A DNA stretch of 64,000 nt. Source: Abiotrophia defectiva ATCC 49176. GTDB lineage: Bacteria > Bacillota > Bacilli > Lactobacillales > Aerococcaceae. The notes beneath the pieces are model-generated. The model was not told the origin of the DNA. It made no database searches and saw only the letters and a program-made list of their open reading frames with translations. A program made the translations under genes and the position numbers. Location of the stretch: assembly GCF_000160075.2 (NCBI RefSeq), contig NZ_KI535340.1, positions 586,611 to 650,610 of the forward strand, read 5' to 3'. Shown here one piece after another: positions 21,899 through 30,400 of the stretch. How positions within the stretch are numbered: position 1 is the first letter of the stretch; each line of letters starts with the position of its first letter.

Positions 21899-24800
21899 TT
21901 ACTCTCTTTCACGTTTAGGACGAAGTCCTAAGATTCCTAAGAAAGATAGGACCAGTCCACCTAGGGCAAAGCCAGATGGGCTCTCACCCGTTTCGGGTAG
22001 GCGGTCCTCATGGCTAGCCGCTGCTAACACCTTGTCACCAGCAGGTCTAGCTTGAGTTACTTCTGTTTGCTCTTCTGGCCCAACCGAATCACTTTGTCCT
22101 GGTTGACTCGGTTCTTGGCTTTGTTCTTCCTTAGCGAAGACTAAGGCATAGTGGGTAAAGTGTGGCCCATCAAAGACAACACGGCCATCTTGAATTTGGA
22201 AAGGCAAGCTTTGGGCTGGCCCGTCCTCAGGCAAGAAGAGTACTTGCTCCACTTTTTGATCTTGAGGCGATGGTAGACTGACCTTAGCTGGATATTGCGT
22301 ATCCACATCCTGACCCTGAGCGTCTTGGCCTTCGATATCGTAGACAAGGGCTTGCCGTCCCGCTAAGGCTTGTTTTTCGGCTTCCGTCAGGTCTTCTGGC
22401 CCTAGCTTACCGACCTTGAGACCTGTAATATGACTTGGCTCCAGCCCTGAGAAGGCGACGGTCACATCGTGACTTGGGTCATGCAAGACGGTTGGCGTCA
22501 CTTTCTTAGCAGTTAAGATGCTTTCTTCAAGTTGAGCCTTAGCTGTCGCAAAGTCTGCCGGACTTACCAAGTCTTGGTCCATCAAGGTCCGTGCCTGACC
22601 GACTTGTTTACTTAATTTGTCCTTTAATTCAGGATCTTGTAGACGATCCACCCAGTCCTGACCTAATGAGGCCACTGCCCCTAGAACCAGACGCGCCTCA
22701 TCGCGCCCTTTCTGACCCGATAGATTGCCTAGGGCCTTATTCAAATTAGCCAGTGCCGCATCTACCTGAGCTTGCTCAGCGGTCTGTGCTGTCTTGACTA
22801 AGTCCTGAGCCTTGCTGACACTATCCTTAAGGGCCGCCTGTTCTTCTGGGGTCGCAAATTGATAGCGATAATGTGGAAGAAGGCGCTCCACTTCAGCTAA
22901 TTTCTGGTTGAGATATTCGAAGTTAGCTTCTTCTTTTTCCACCCAAACGGAAAAGTCCGCGGTAAAGTCTTGATAGTGAAGAGTCACGGTCTGCTCACCT
23001 AATCGTTGAGGATCGTAGCCAGAGACTGTCACACCTGGATCTTGGAAGGTATGGGTGTGGTGGCTTTGGTCGGAATACACTACTTGGAATCTGCCCTTGG
23101 ATAAATCTAAGTCTTGGCCTGGACCATAGTGTTGATTTGGAAGAGTTGTAATAGCTAGATGGGTAATTTCCTTACTGTCATCGTTCGAGTCGGCTTTAGC
23201 CACATAGACTCTCAGTGTTTGAGCCAAGGTTTGGTCCAGGTAGCTGACAGTTAGATCTTGAGCACCCAGCTTAGTCGCATCATAACCGCTGACTGTCACA
23301 CCTGGGTGGGTCAGGTTAATGAGTTGATCCTCTTTGGCTCCTTCTAGACGAACTCGCAATTTAGCACCCGCTAGATTCAAGCCATCCTTGACATGATAGA
23401 CCGTTTGCTCTAAACCTTGTTCCAAGCTGACTGCCTGAATCTTTTGGTGAGCGCTAGTGGCATCTACCAAGACTGCGGATAGGTTGCTAGCTTCCTTGCC
23501 TTCTTCCCAGGTCTTATAGTAGAGCAAATGGCTGCCTTCTGCTAAGTGAACTGGTTGGAAACTATAGTCTCCCGCTTGATCAGCCCTTACTTCCCCTAGT
23601 AGCTGAGTCGCTTCCCGATTAGCATAAAGTCTCACTGTGGCCTTGGCAGGTACCTTGTTCAAACCAACTTGGACATAGCCATTCCCCAAAGATTGAGCTG
23701 CTACATTGGCCATTGGCAGGTTGGTAGATTCTTTGGAAGCCGCTTGTTCATACATCTTCCAGTTATAGATACGAATCGCTCCCCATGGCGTTCCGTTATG
23801 GGAAGTTAACACATCCAAACGCCATTCTTGAGCGGTGATTGGTCGATCTAGGTCCACATCCGTTACATGCGCGCGGTTGCCACGAATTGATTTAGCTAGT
23901 AGCCATTCCCCGGTGGTCATATCCTTGTAGTAGAGGTCAAAGTCGCGGGTGTTCATGAGACCGTCATTGACAGACTCGCCGCCAGCCCCAGCATGTTCAA
24001 CCACCCAACGGCGGACCGTTCTGACTTGGCTGAGTTTAATGTCGACATGGCCTTGAGGATCTAGAATACACCACTTGTCGGCATTAGAGGTAATGGTCCC
24101 GTTCAACATGGCGTCGGCTGGCTCAGAACCATCGCTAGGCCCGGATGCAAAGGTCACAGTAGCTCCTGGCACAATATTAGGTGCCTGCTCTTGTGGTTGG
24201 GTCGTATCAGACGTAGTCATTTGCCAGTCAAAAGTCGCGTAGCCGGCTTCTGACCGCAAGCCATTCTTGCCAACGGCTACTACCTTAAGCCGTTGGGTCG
24301 TCCCACTGGCATCCTGTGGCCGACTAACCTTAGCCAAATAAATATGGTGGTTAGATGAACCTGTCAGTAATTGCCATTTATTAGGTGCGACTTCTTGATA
24401 GACTTCATAGTAATCCGCATTGGCACTTGGGGTAAAGGCTAGATGGGCTTGGGCCTGACGGCTAGAGCTGAGTTGCTTAGACACAACTTGGACTTGGCTT
24501 GGTACCACAGGGGCTGTTGCCGTCTTCAAGAGGTCGATTTGCCCTAAGTTGAAGCGATAAGCAGCTTGATCTGTCTCACTTTCAAAGGCAAACTTAATGG
24601 CATAGATGGTCTTACCTTTCAAGCTAGATAAATCCAAAGTATCTTGGTGCCAGTCTTTACCCGGGGTCAAATCAAAGTAATGGAAGCTATCGGCACTATA
24701 GTTGGCCTGGGTGGCTAAGCCGACCCGGACACGACTTCCTAGGCCCCCTTTGTGGGCTAGCTTCAGCTGCGTAGTCTCACCCACAGCTAATTTGGTGGCA

Positions 24801-26464
24801 TAAAGCATTGCTTCTTCTGGGTTCTTTGCCCCTAAATGACCAGAAAATTGAAGCGAGTTCCCGCCGTTATAGGCATCTTCAAAGTCATAGTCGCCCTTAA
24901 GGCCAGCTTCCCCATTCTTAGAGCGAATCCACCAACGCCAGGTTGGCAAAATTCCAGACACCGACCGATAGTTCCATTCAGAGTCTTTGGAGACTTGGCC
25001 ATCTACATACCAGCGTTTACCGTGACCCGTATTGAAGCTGGTGTGGAATTGGTCGCCTAGAATGGCTGTTTTATCAGCGATATAGCCAGACAAGCCATAC
25101 CAAGTGCTATCTTCCGGTTTTGGCTTGGTTGGGTCTTGTTGCAAGCCCGTCCAGAAGTTATTTTCTTCCCGGTGGTAACTTTCCCCGGTGGTCCCAATGC
25201 CAAGAATGGAATCCGGTGCAAAGAGCCCCAGAGAAGTCCGAAGCTTGCCTTGGTCATCTAGCAAGTCCCAGAATGGCACCTGGGTCTTATAAGAGTTCTT
25301 CTGTAATTCAAAGCCCATGTAGACATCATACTGGGAACGATTGACCGCCTTGGCGCTATCGACTGATTCATCCACTGACGCCTTACCCCAGTTGAAGTTG
25401 GCGAAGAATTCGTCCACTGGAACAGGACCTTGTGGTTTTTCTGCCTTCATATAATCGCGGTTCACTTCTGTTAAGGCATTTTGGTGATTACGTTGGCCGT
25501 TAATATCAAAGGCATCATACCAAGAAAATTTGAGGTTCACTTTTTGCTCGGTAGCATATTGTTTAGCATAGAGCATGAATTGCCGCATCTTCTCGCCCTT
25601 GCCATAGAGGCCATGGCCGGTGGTTTCTTGGTTGATAAAGTAGCCATCATAGCCATAGTACTTAGCTACGTCAACTAGCTTGCGGGCGAGCGGGAAGGTG
25701 TTAGAGCCTTCTTGGTCTTCTTGCAAGAACTCCAAGAAACGTTTGCGGTCGGCACGACTCGTGGACCAGTTGAAGAAGAGGGTCCCATAGACTGGCACCC
25801 CATTACGGTGGCCAGCATCAATGACATCAGGGCTTGGCACTAAACCATCCCAGAAAACCATGGAATCCAGGTATTGCCAGTGGTCGAAGGCATAGGTCTT
25901 AAACTCCTCGCCCCCAACTGAAGCATGATCCTCTGCCTTAGCGTTCATATTCGATAGGGCTTGGACCTTGGCGTCTGGGTTAGCCGTTGGGTTGACTACA
26001 TGTCCTTGATAACGTGAAGCTAGGGGGACACTGGCCCGGTTAATTTCATCGTCCTGACGCGCTCCTGGTTGCCAGTCTAGGAGTTCTTTCCAGTTTTGGA
26101 ACTTCACTTCCTTTGGCTTGACCTCTCCGTCTTGCTTTTGCGGTGTGTCAGGCACTTCTTGAGCCGGGGCAGGATTAGCGCTTGCTTGGTTGCTTTCTGC
26201 GCTCGCTTGACTGGTCTGATCTGACTCACTGCCAGCAGAGCTGGAGGCTGGCTCTTCACCTAGACTAGAACTGTCACTAGGGGATGCGGCAGCTTGGTTG
26301 ACCTCAGCCTTGGGGCTGGTCTGGTCTAAGGAGGCCTCTGAATCTGAAGTCACCACTTCTTCTGCCGCTACATGAGGGGCGCCGGCCAACAACAAACCAA
26401 TGGCCAGGGAAGAGGCTAGGGCTGCCTTCATCTGCCAATGGGGGGAAACATTTGTCTTGCTCAT
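21899..26464 (-). CDS. Wall-anchored endo-beta-N-acetylglucosaminidase (GH85), multidomain
   Basis: Cleaves the GlcNAc-GlcNAc core of N-glycans at the cell surface. Start ATG 26462-26464 has AAGGAG 8 nt upstream; the ATG at 26482 overlaps that site. Layout of the 1521 aa: signal peptide (1-34); Ser/Ala/Gln-rich region (35-118); GH85 catalytic barrel (about 120-480) with N278 and E280 in FINQE, the GH85 catalytic pair; beta-sandwich and fibronectin-like region; a discoidin-like F5/8 module (about 765-915); two Big_3-like Ig repeats sharing VTVSGYD; FIVAR-like helices; and sorting signal LPETG at 1489-1493 with hydrophobic tail and RPKRERE. Resembles EndoD-type enzymes of streptococci. A candidate cre site lies in its promoter. 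Confidence 0.92.
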   Translation of the reverse strand: MSKTNVSPHWQMKAALASSLAIGLLLAGAPHVAAEEVVTSDSEASLDQTSPKAEVNQAAASPSDSSSLGEEPASSSAGSESDQTSQASAESNQASANPAPAQEVPDTPQKQDGEVKPKEVKFQNWKELLDWQPGARQDDEINRASVPLASRYQGHVVNPTANPDAKVQALSNMNAKAEDHASVGGEEFKTYAFDHWQYLDSMVFWDGLVPSPDVIDAGHRNGVPVYGTLFFNWSTSRADRKRFLEFLQEDQEGSNTFPLARKLVDVAKYYGYDGYFINQETTGHGLYGKGEKMRQFMLYAKQYATEQKVNLKFSWYDAFDINGQRNHQNALTEVNRDYMKAEKPQGPVPVDEFFANFNWGKASVDESVDSAKAVNRSQYDVYMGFELQKNSYKTQVPFWDLLDDQGKLRTSLGLFAPDSILGIGTTGESYHREENNFWTGLQQDPTKPKPEDSTWYGLSGYIADKTAILGDQFHTSFNTGHGKRWYVDGQVSKDSEWNYRSVSGILPTWRWWIRSKNGEAGLKGDYDFEDAYNGGNSLQFSGHLGAKNPEEAMLYATKLAVGETTQLKLAHKGGLGSRVRVGLATQANYSADSFHYFDLTPGKDWHQDTLDLSSLKGKTIYAIKFAFESETDQAAYRFNLGQIDLLKTATAPVVPSQVQVVSKQLSSSRQAQAHLAFTPSANADYYEVYQEVAPNKWQLLTGSSNHHIYLAKVSRPQDASGTTQRLKVVAVGKNGLRSEAGYATFDWQMTTSDTTQPQEQAPNIVPGATVTFASGPSDGSEPADAMLNGTITSNADKWCILDPQGHVDIKLSQVRTVRRWVVEHAGAGGESVNDGLMNTRDFDLYYKDMTTGEWLLAKSIRGNRAHVTDVDLDRPITAQEWRLDVLTSHNGTPWGAIRIYNWKMYEQAASKESTNLPMANVAAQSLGNGYVQVGLNKVPAKATVRLYANREATQLLGEVRADQAGDYSFQPVHLAEGSHLLYYKTWEEGKEASNLSAVLVDATSAHQKIQAVSLEQGLEQTVYHVKDGLNLAGAKLRVRLEGAKEDQLINLTHPGVTVSGYDATKLGAQDLTVSYLDQTLAQTLRVYVAKADSNDDSKEITHLAITTLPNQHYGPGQDLDLSKGRFQVVYSDQSHHTHTFQDPGVTVSGYDPQRLGEQTVTLHYQDFTADFSVWVEKEEANFEYLNQKLAEVERLLPHYRYQFATPEEQAALKDSVSKAQDLVKTAQTAEQAQVDAALANLNKALGNLSGQKGRDEARLVLGAVASLGQDWVDRLQDPELKDKLSKQVGQARTLMDQDLVSPADFATAKAQLEESILTAKKVTPTVLHDPSHDVTVAFSGLEPSHITGLKVGKLGPEDLTEAEKQALAGRQALVYDIEGQDAQGQDVDTQYPAKVSLPSPQDQKVEQVLFLPEDGPAQSLPFQIQDGRVVFDGPHFTHYALVFAKEEQSQEPSQPGQSDSVGPEEQTEVTQARPAGDKVLAAASHEDRLPETGESPSGFALGGLVLSFLGILGLRPKRERE

Positions 26465-26503
26465 ACTTCTATCTCCTTTCATATTTGGTCTTGCTTTATC
26501 CCC

Positions 26504-26509
26504 ATTATA
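26504..26509 (-). promoter_or_regulatory. -10 element of the GH85 gene
   Basis: TATAAT on the minus strand about 40 bp before the start codon. The -35 is poor, and the element abuts a candidate cre site, so activity may depend on CcpA state. Confidence 0.5.
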
Positions 26510-26524
26510 TGACTGCGCTTACAC
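26510..26524 (-). promoter_or_regulatory. Candidate cre (CcpA) site at the GH85 gene
   Basis: GTGTAAGCGCAGTCA on the minus strand matches WTGNAANCGNWNNCW at every position except the first. It lies directly upstream of the -10, in the promoter spacer, where CcpA binding would block polymerase. Confidence 0.55.
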
Positions 26525-26625
26525 AATAACTATCTCAAAACTATAGATAAATTATCAGAAATTATGGCTGTTATAAGCTACCCTCTTGACTAGAGAAGAC
26601 TTGTTCTTATCTAATGCTAAAAAAG

Positions 26626-26649
26626 ACAAAAACCCGCCAAAAGGCGGGT
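26626..26649 (-). terminator. Terminator of walJ
   Basis: Stem ACCCGCC/GGCGGGT (26632-26649) with an AAAA loop and T run on the minus strand (26626-26632). It follows the stop at 26664. Confidence 0.88.
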
Positions 26650-26663
26650 CTAAATTCAAATGA

Positions 26664-27494
26664 TTAAAGATACTTAAGCGGCGTCGCTAGTTCTGGATCG
26701 GTCATATGAACCTTGAGTCGACGACCAACTTCAATATCATGTTGTTCTAGAATACCAGTACAGGTAGAAAGGGCTAATTCCTTAGTGTTATTTTCCTTAC
26801 TCAAGTGACCCAAATAAATATCTTGGGTGCTAGCCCCTAACATATCCACCATGGCCAGGGCGCCATCTTCATTAGACAAATGGCCCTTGTCGCCCAGAAT
26901 CCGTTGCTTAAGTGACCAAGGATAGGCACCATAGCGCAACATCTCAATCTCGTGGTTAGATTCTATCAGATAGGCGTTAGCATTCTTCAAAAGGCTTCGA
27001 AGTCTTTCGCTGACATAACCTGAATCCGTCAACATGACGAACTGCTTGTCTCCCTGTTGGAAGGCGTAGAATTGAGGCATGGCCGCATCATGGCTGACTT
27101 GATAGGTTAAGACATCCAAGTCCCCGAAGGTGACCAACTGATCTGGTTCTAACTCGCGACGGTTGTCAGGGTCAATGGCCCCCAACATTCCATCCATGGC
27201 TTGCCAGGTGGCCTTATTAGCATAAACTGGCAAATTATATTTGCGAGATAGAACTCCTACCCCATGAATATGGTCCTTATGTTCATGCGTCACCAGAATG
27301 GCATCTACATCGGCCACACTGCGGTCAATCTGGGCCATCAAGGATTCTATTTTCTTGCCACTCAAACCCGCATCGACCAAGAGTCGTTGGCGGTCTGACT
27401 CCACATAGGTGACATTGCCGCTACTGCCAGACGCCAAGATTGAAAATCTTAAGCCATTGGCATTTTGGCTCATTTCCTGCGCTCTTACTATCAC
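26664..27494 (-). CDS. walJ: Metallo-beta-lactamase-fold hydrolase, WalJ/YycJ family
   Basis: A cytoplasmic metal-dependent hydrolase (276 aa from a GTG start; 269 aa from the ATG at residue 8). Metal ligands are visible in THEHKDHIHG, with further His/Asp residues downstream. The N-terminal SILASGSSGN block is typical of WalJ, a putative nuclease or DNA-processing enzyme tied to cell-wall and division control. The start is uncertain: neither GTG 27494 nor the internal ATG has a strong ribosome site. In most relatives walJ closes the walRKHI operon; here it stands alone between a GH85 and a GH29 gene, so it has been separated from its regulators. Confidence 0.9.
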   Translation of the reverse strand: MIVRAQEMSQNANGLRFSILASGSSGNVTYVESDRQRLLVDAGLSGKKIESLMAQIDRSVADVDAILVTHEHKDHIHGVGVLSRKYNLPVYANKATWQAMDGMLGAIDPDNRRELEPDQLVTFGDLDVLTYQVSHDAAMPQFYAFQQGDKQFVMLTDSGYVSERLRSLLKNANAYLIESNHEIEMLRYGAYPWSLKQRILGDKGHLSNEDGALAMVDMLGASTQDIYLGHLSKENNTKELALSTCTGILEQHDIEVGRRLKVHMTDPELATPLKYL

Positions 27495-27618
27495 ACACTC
27501 GCCTACTTCCCTATCTTCAGATCACACGCTATTTGAGACCCTCTGAAATTCTTTCCTTGGTCTCATCTCCACTGTCTAGTATACGCAAAAGGGGGCTTCA
27601 GCGCTAGTGATATGCGTA

Positions 27619-27648
27619 TAAAAAGAGGCCAGTTTGACCTAGCCTCTT
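27619..27648 (-). terminator. Terminator of the GH29 fucosidase gene
   Basis: Stem AAGAGGC/GCCTCTT (27623-27648) followed on the minus strand by a T run. It lies 8 bp after the stop at 27656. Confidence 0.8.
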
Positions 27649-27655
27649 AGTCTTT

Positions 27656-28966
27656 TTAATCCTTCAATTCAATCTTCAACACGGCATCAATCTGGTTAGG
27701 TAGGAGATAGGTATAATGCTCCACTTCCCCCATTTGGACGAAGGTCAAACCTGGAAAGGCCTTGATATTCCAACTGTCCGAAACCTGAAGCTCTGAGCCA
27801 TCATTCAACCATGAAATGCGTTTGATTTGATCGCGGTCAATGCCCGGCAAATAAAGGGGGCCAATCGGTTGCTCGAAGAGATGGGCGTAGATGGTCTGGC
27901 CTTTGCGCGTATAGTAGCCCCAGTCTGGTTTTGGAAGGTCTGCATAGCCACAGCCATAGATACTTTCTGCATGTAAGTCCATCCAGTCAGAAAAATCACG
28001 CAGAATAGCCTGATTCTCGGCTGGGAAGCGACCTTGAGCGGTTGGCCCGATATTGAGCAACATGTTGCCCTCCTTAGCCACGCACTCCACCAGCTTATGA
28101 ATGAGTGTTGCTGATGACTTATAGTGATGATCTCTAGCATGATAGGCCCAGTTATTATTCATAGTCAAGCAGAGCTCCCAAGGCACAAAGTTTCCGGCTT
28201 CGTTACGGATACCTTCATGTGGCACCACTTGCTCAGGACTGACAAAGTCGCCGGCATAGTCGCTGATAGTCTCAGTTACAATACTACCAAATCCCTCGCC
28301 AGATGTCTCCAGACGATTATCAATTAAAATCCAAGGCTGATGCCCCCGCACGAGCTCAATCAATTCTTGGGCCCGCCAAGCCTGTCCACACATTTGACCA
28401 TAAGAGAAGTCAAACCAGAGGATATCCAATCGACCATACTGGGTTACTAATTCTTCGACCTGACGGTGCATATAATCGACATAACGATTGAAATCTTGGC
28501 CTGGATCAGCGGCTTGATGTTTGCGGGGATGATAAGGGTCACCTGCATGTGGATAGTCAGGGTGATGCCAGTCTAAGAGACTGTAATAGAGGCCAACCTT
28601 GAGTCCTTCAGCACGTGCAGCGTCGACAAATTCCCTTACCAAGTCACGGCCGCAAGGGGTATTAGTCGCCTTGTAGTCCGTCCACTGACTATCAAAGAGG
28701 CAGAAACCGTCGTGGTGCTTAGCCGTCAAAATCATATACTGCATGCCTGCCGCCTTGGCTTGGCGTGCCCATTCCTGGGGCTGGTAGCCCTCGGGATTGA
28801 AGCAGTCTAGATAGAGAGGGTATCTTTCGACGATTCCCGGGTCATGGCTAAGTACCCACTCGCCTCGAGCGGGAATGCTGTATAGCCCCCAGTGTAGAAA
28901 CATACCAAAACGCGCCTGACGGAACCATTGCGTCCGTTCCATAATTTGCGCCAAAGTCTGAGTCAT
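27656..28966 (-). CDS. Alpha-L-fucosidase (GH29)
   Basis: Removes alpha-linked L-fucose from oligosaccharides. There is no signal peptide, so it acts in the cytoplasm on imported fragments. The TIM barrel begins with FGMFLHWGLYS. The family block TAKHHDGFCLFDS is present, and the likely nucleophile is D186 in LWFDFSYG. I chose the ATG at 28964-28966 (436 aa), which has AGGAGG upstream. The frame is open for another 24 codons, but these correspond to a separate small leader frame and give no family similarity. A perfect cre site overlaps the -35. It would suit removal of core or antenna fucose from N-glycans freed by the GH85 enzyme; no fucose-catabolic genes are seen nearby. Confidence 0.93.
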   Translation of the reverse strand: MTQTLAQIMERTQWFRQARFGMFLHWGLYSIPARGEWVLSHDPGIVERYPLYLDCFNPEGYQPQEWARQAKAAGMQYMILTAKHHDGFCLFDSQWTDYKATNTPCGRDLVREFVDAARAEGLKVGLYYSLLDWHHPDYPHAGDPYHPRKHQAADPGQDFNRYVDYMHRQVEELVTQYGRLDILWFDFSYGQMCGQAWRAQELIELVRGHQPWILIDNRLETSGEGFGSIVTETISDYAGDFVSPEQVVPHEGIRNEAGNFVPWELCLTMNNNWAYHARDHHYKSSATLIHKLVECVAKEGNMLLNIGPTAQGRFPAENQAILRDFSDWMDLHAESIYGCGYADLPKPDWGYYTRKGQTIYAHLFEQPIGPLYLPGIDRDQIKRISWLNDGSELQVSDSWNIKAFPGLTFVQMGEVEHYTYLLPNQIDAVLKIELKD

Positions 28967-29004
28967 GCGCGCCCACCTCCTGGGTTGATAGATGATAACT
29001 TCAT
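28963..29004 (-). CDS. Putative 13-residue upstream ORF coupled to the fucosidase start
   Basis: The frame reads MKLSSINPGGGRA and stops in TGA, which overlaps the fucosidase ATG as ATGA. It has its own strong AGGAGG 7 nt before the ATG, better placed than in many genes here. The codons for PGGG contain the AGGAGG that serves the fucosidase. Such an arrangement suggests translational coupling or a leader peptide. It is too short to judge by composition, and protein-level function is not claimed. Confidence 0.4.
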   Translation of the reverse strand: MKLSSINPGGGRA

Positions 29005-29040
29005 TTTGTGTCCTCCTAAAATAATGTCGATTGCACATCT

Positions 29041-29069
29041 ATTATAGCCCCAAAAGACAGCGTTTACAA
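29041..29069 (-). promoter_or_regulatory. Promoter of the fucosidase gene with overlapping perfect cre site
   Basis: -35 TTGTAA (29064-29069) and -10 TATAAT (29041-29046) with a 17-bp spacer, minus strand. TTGTAAACGCTGTCT at 29055-29069 matches the cre consensus WTGNAANCGNWNNCW at every position and covers the -35, so CcpA should block this promoter on preferred sugars. Confidence 0.78.
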
Positions 29070-29111
29070 CAAACTTGCTGAATCCCCCTATTATTCCAGT
29101 AAATTCGATAC

Positions 29112-29140
29112 TTGTAAGCCCCATCATTCAGGTGTAAACT
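29112..29140 (+). promoter_or_regulatory. Promoter of the CpXC protein gene
   Basis: -35 TTGTAA (29112-29117) and -10 TAAACT (29135-29140), 17 bp apart. Confidence 0.55.
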
Positions 29141-29189
29141 AGTGGGTGTAAAGAAATCTTGCTAAACTAAATCCGAAGGAGTTGTCCTC

Positions 29190-29816
29190 ATGATTGTTCG
29201 TGATACTGTCCAAATGCCCTGCCCTCATTGCCAGCATGTCCAAGACTTCGAAGTTCTCTTACTTGTGACTGGCGATATGGAGCCCCCGTTGCGTGACCGC
29301 ATCATTTCAGGCGATTGGGCGACCTTTAGCTGTCAGCAGTGTCAAAGGCAGGAGCGCATCCTCTACCCTACCCTCTACGAAGACCGCGTTGCTAAGGTCA
29401 GAATACACTATCAGCCAAATGAAGCGGAAGCCGCTCAACTCCTCAAGCAACTACCCGACATGGTTGCTTCTTACGGTCCTGACTATGCCGACTATCAAGT
29501 CCGCCTAGTGCCCCATCCCTTGGACTTCATGGAGAAGGTAGCGATCTTCACTGCCGGCTATGATGACCGTATCATGGAAGCAGTCAAGCAGGACTTAAAA
29601 CAAGCCGACGGCCTACCTCATGACCTAGTCGACCTCTATTTCGGACTTAACCCTGAAGGAGACAAATTGTTCTATCTCTACACCCCTTCTGGTTTGTTGG
29701 GACTAGACTTCGACGAAACACTCTACCAGCAAGCAGCTGAGCGGGCTCCTGAATTCGAGCAAGAACAGGTTTTTGTGGTCGATCAAGAGTGGGCAGCTCA
29801 AGAAAATTGGATTTAG
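29190..29816 (+). CDS. CpXC-domain protein
   Basis: A soluble protein of 208 aa. The N-terminal domain carries two Cys pairs, CPHC (about residues 10-13) and CQQC (about 49-52), the pattern of the CpXC domain, a presumed zinc-binding module found alone or with variable tails in Firmicutes. The rest (about 70-208) is acidic and has no recognisable motif. The ribosome site is AAGGAG. The gene is monocistronic with a bidirectional terminator. CpXC proteins have no established function, so none is given. Confidence 0.78.
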   Translation: MIVRDTVQMPCPHCQHVQDFEVLLLVTGDMEPPLRDRIISGDWATFSCQQCQRQERILYPTLYEDRVAKVRIHYQPNEAEAAQLLKQLPDMVASYGPDYADYQVRLVPHPLDFMEKVAIFTAGYDDRIMEAVKQDLKQADGLPHDLVDLYFGLNPEGDKLFYLYTPSGLLGLDFDETLYQQAAERAPEFEQEQVFVVDQEWAAQENWI

Positions 29817-29826
29817 AAATCAAAAA

Positions 29827-29860
29827 AGAGACTGGATGATAACAAATCCAGTCTCTTTTT
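29827..29860. terminator. Bidirectional terminator between the CpXC gene and yjbQ
   Basis: Stem AGAGACTGGAT/ATCCAGTCTCT (29827-29857) with a T run on the plus strand and T-rich sequence on the minus strand. It ends both convergent units. Confidence 0.85.
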
Positions 29861-29875
29861 TATGCGATAGTTTTC

Positions 29876-30397
29876 CTATTCTCCAATTACAACAACACGA
29901 TACTTACGCACTCGTTCTCGAGTTTGGTCAAAGTCTGCTAGATAGAAATAGCCTGTGCGTCCAACCGCCACTTGGCCATCCACGACTGCAAAGGTTTCGC
30001 TGGCGCCAATGAGGGTCGCCTTAAGATGAGCATCGCCATTCCATAGTAGGCTTCTATCACCGCCCGGCAACCAGTCATCAACATCTGGCCAGGATTCCAC
30101 TTCCGCATAATGTAGTGGCCCTGGATAGCGATAAGTTTGAGCGCTAATATGAGGAGGCAGAATCTTCTCTAACGCATCATTAAGGTCCAGATGTAACCAC
30201 TCATTGCCATGCTCATCCACGTCATGTGTGTATTCCTCATAGAGAATAGCACAGGTCGTGTGGGCCGTGACAATGGTGACAGTACCAGATTGAATACCAC
30301 TGGTTGCTACAGCATTCTTGACCGTCTCCGTAATATCCACATAGGATACTTGTCCAGCTTGACTAGCCACCTTAAACTCCTGATTATAAACTGCCAT
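29876..30397 (-). CDS. YjbQ (UPF0047) family protein
   Basis: Last gene of the first galactitol-type PTS operon. The family block TIVTAHTTCAILYEEY and the DEHGNEWLHLDLNDAL region carry the conserved His/Cys/Glu residues of YjbQ proteins. At 173 aa it is longer than the usual 130-140. Database annotation often calls the family secondary thiamine-phosphate synthase because of weak activity seen in complementation; its true role is unsettled. Three bases separate it from the TIM-like gene upstream. Conserved placement with a sugar PTS and an isomerase-like protein points to sugar-phosphate metabolism, by inference only. Confidence 0.88.
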   Translation of the reverse strand: MAVYNQEFKVASQAGQVSYVDITETVKNAVATSGIQSGTVTIVTAHTTCAILYEEYTHDVDEHGNEWLHLDLNDALEKILPPHISAQTYRYPGPLHYAEVESWPDVDDWLPGGDRSLLWNGDAHLKATLIGASETFAVVDGQVAVGRTGYFYLADFDQTRERVRKYRVVVIGE

Positions 30398-30400
30398 CAG

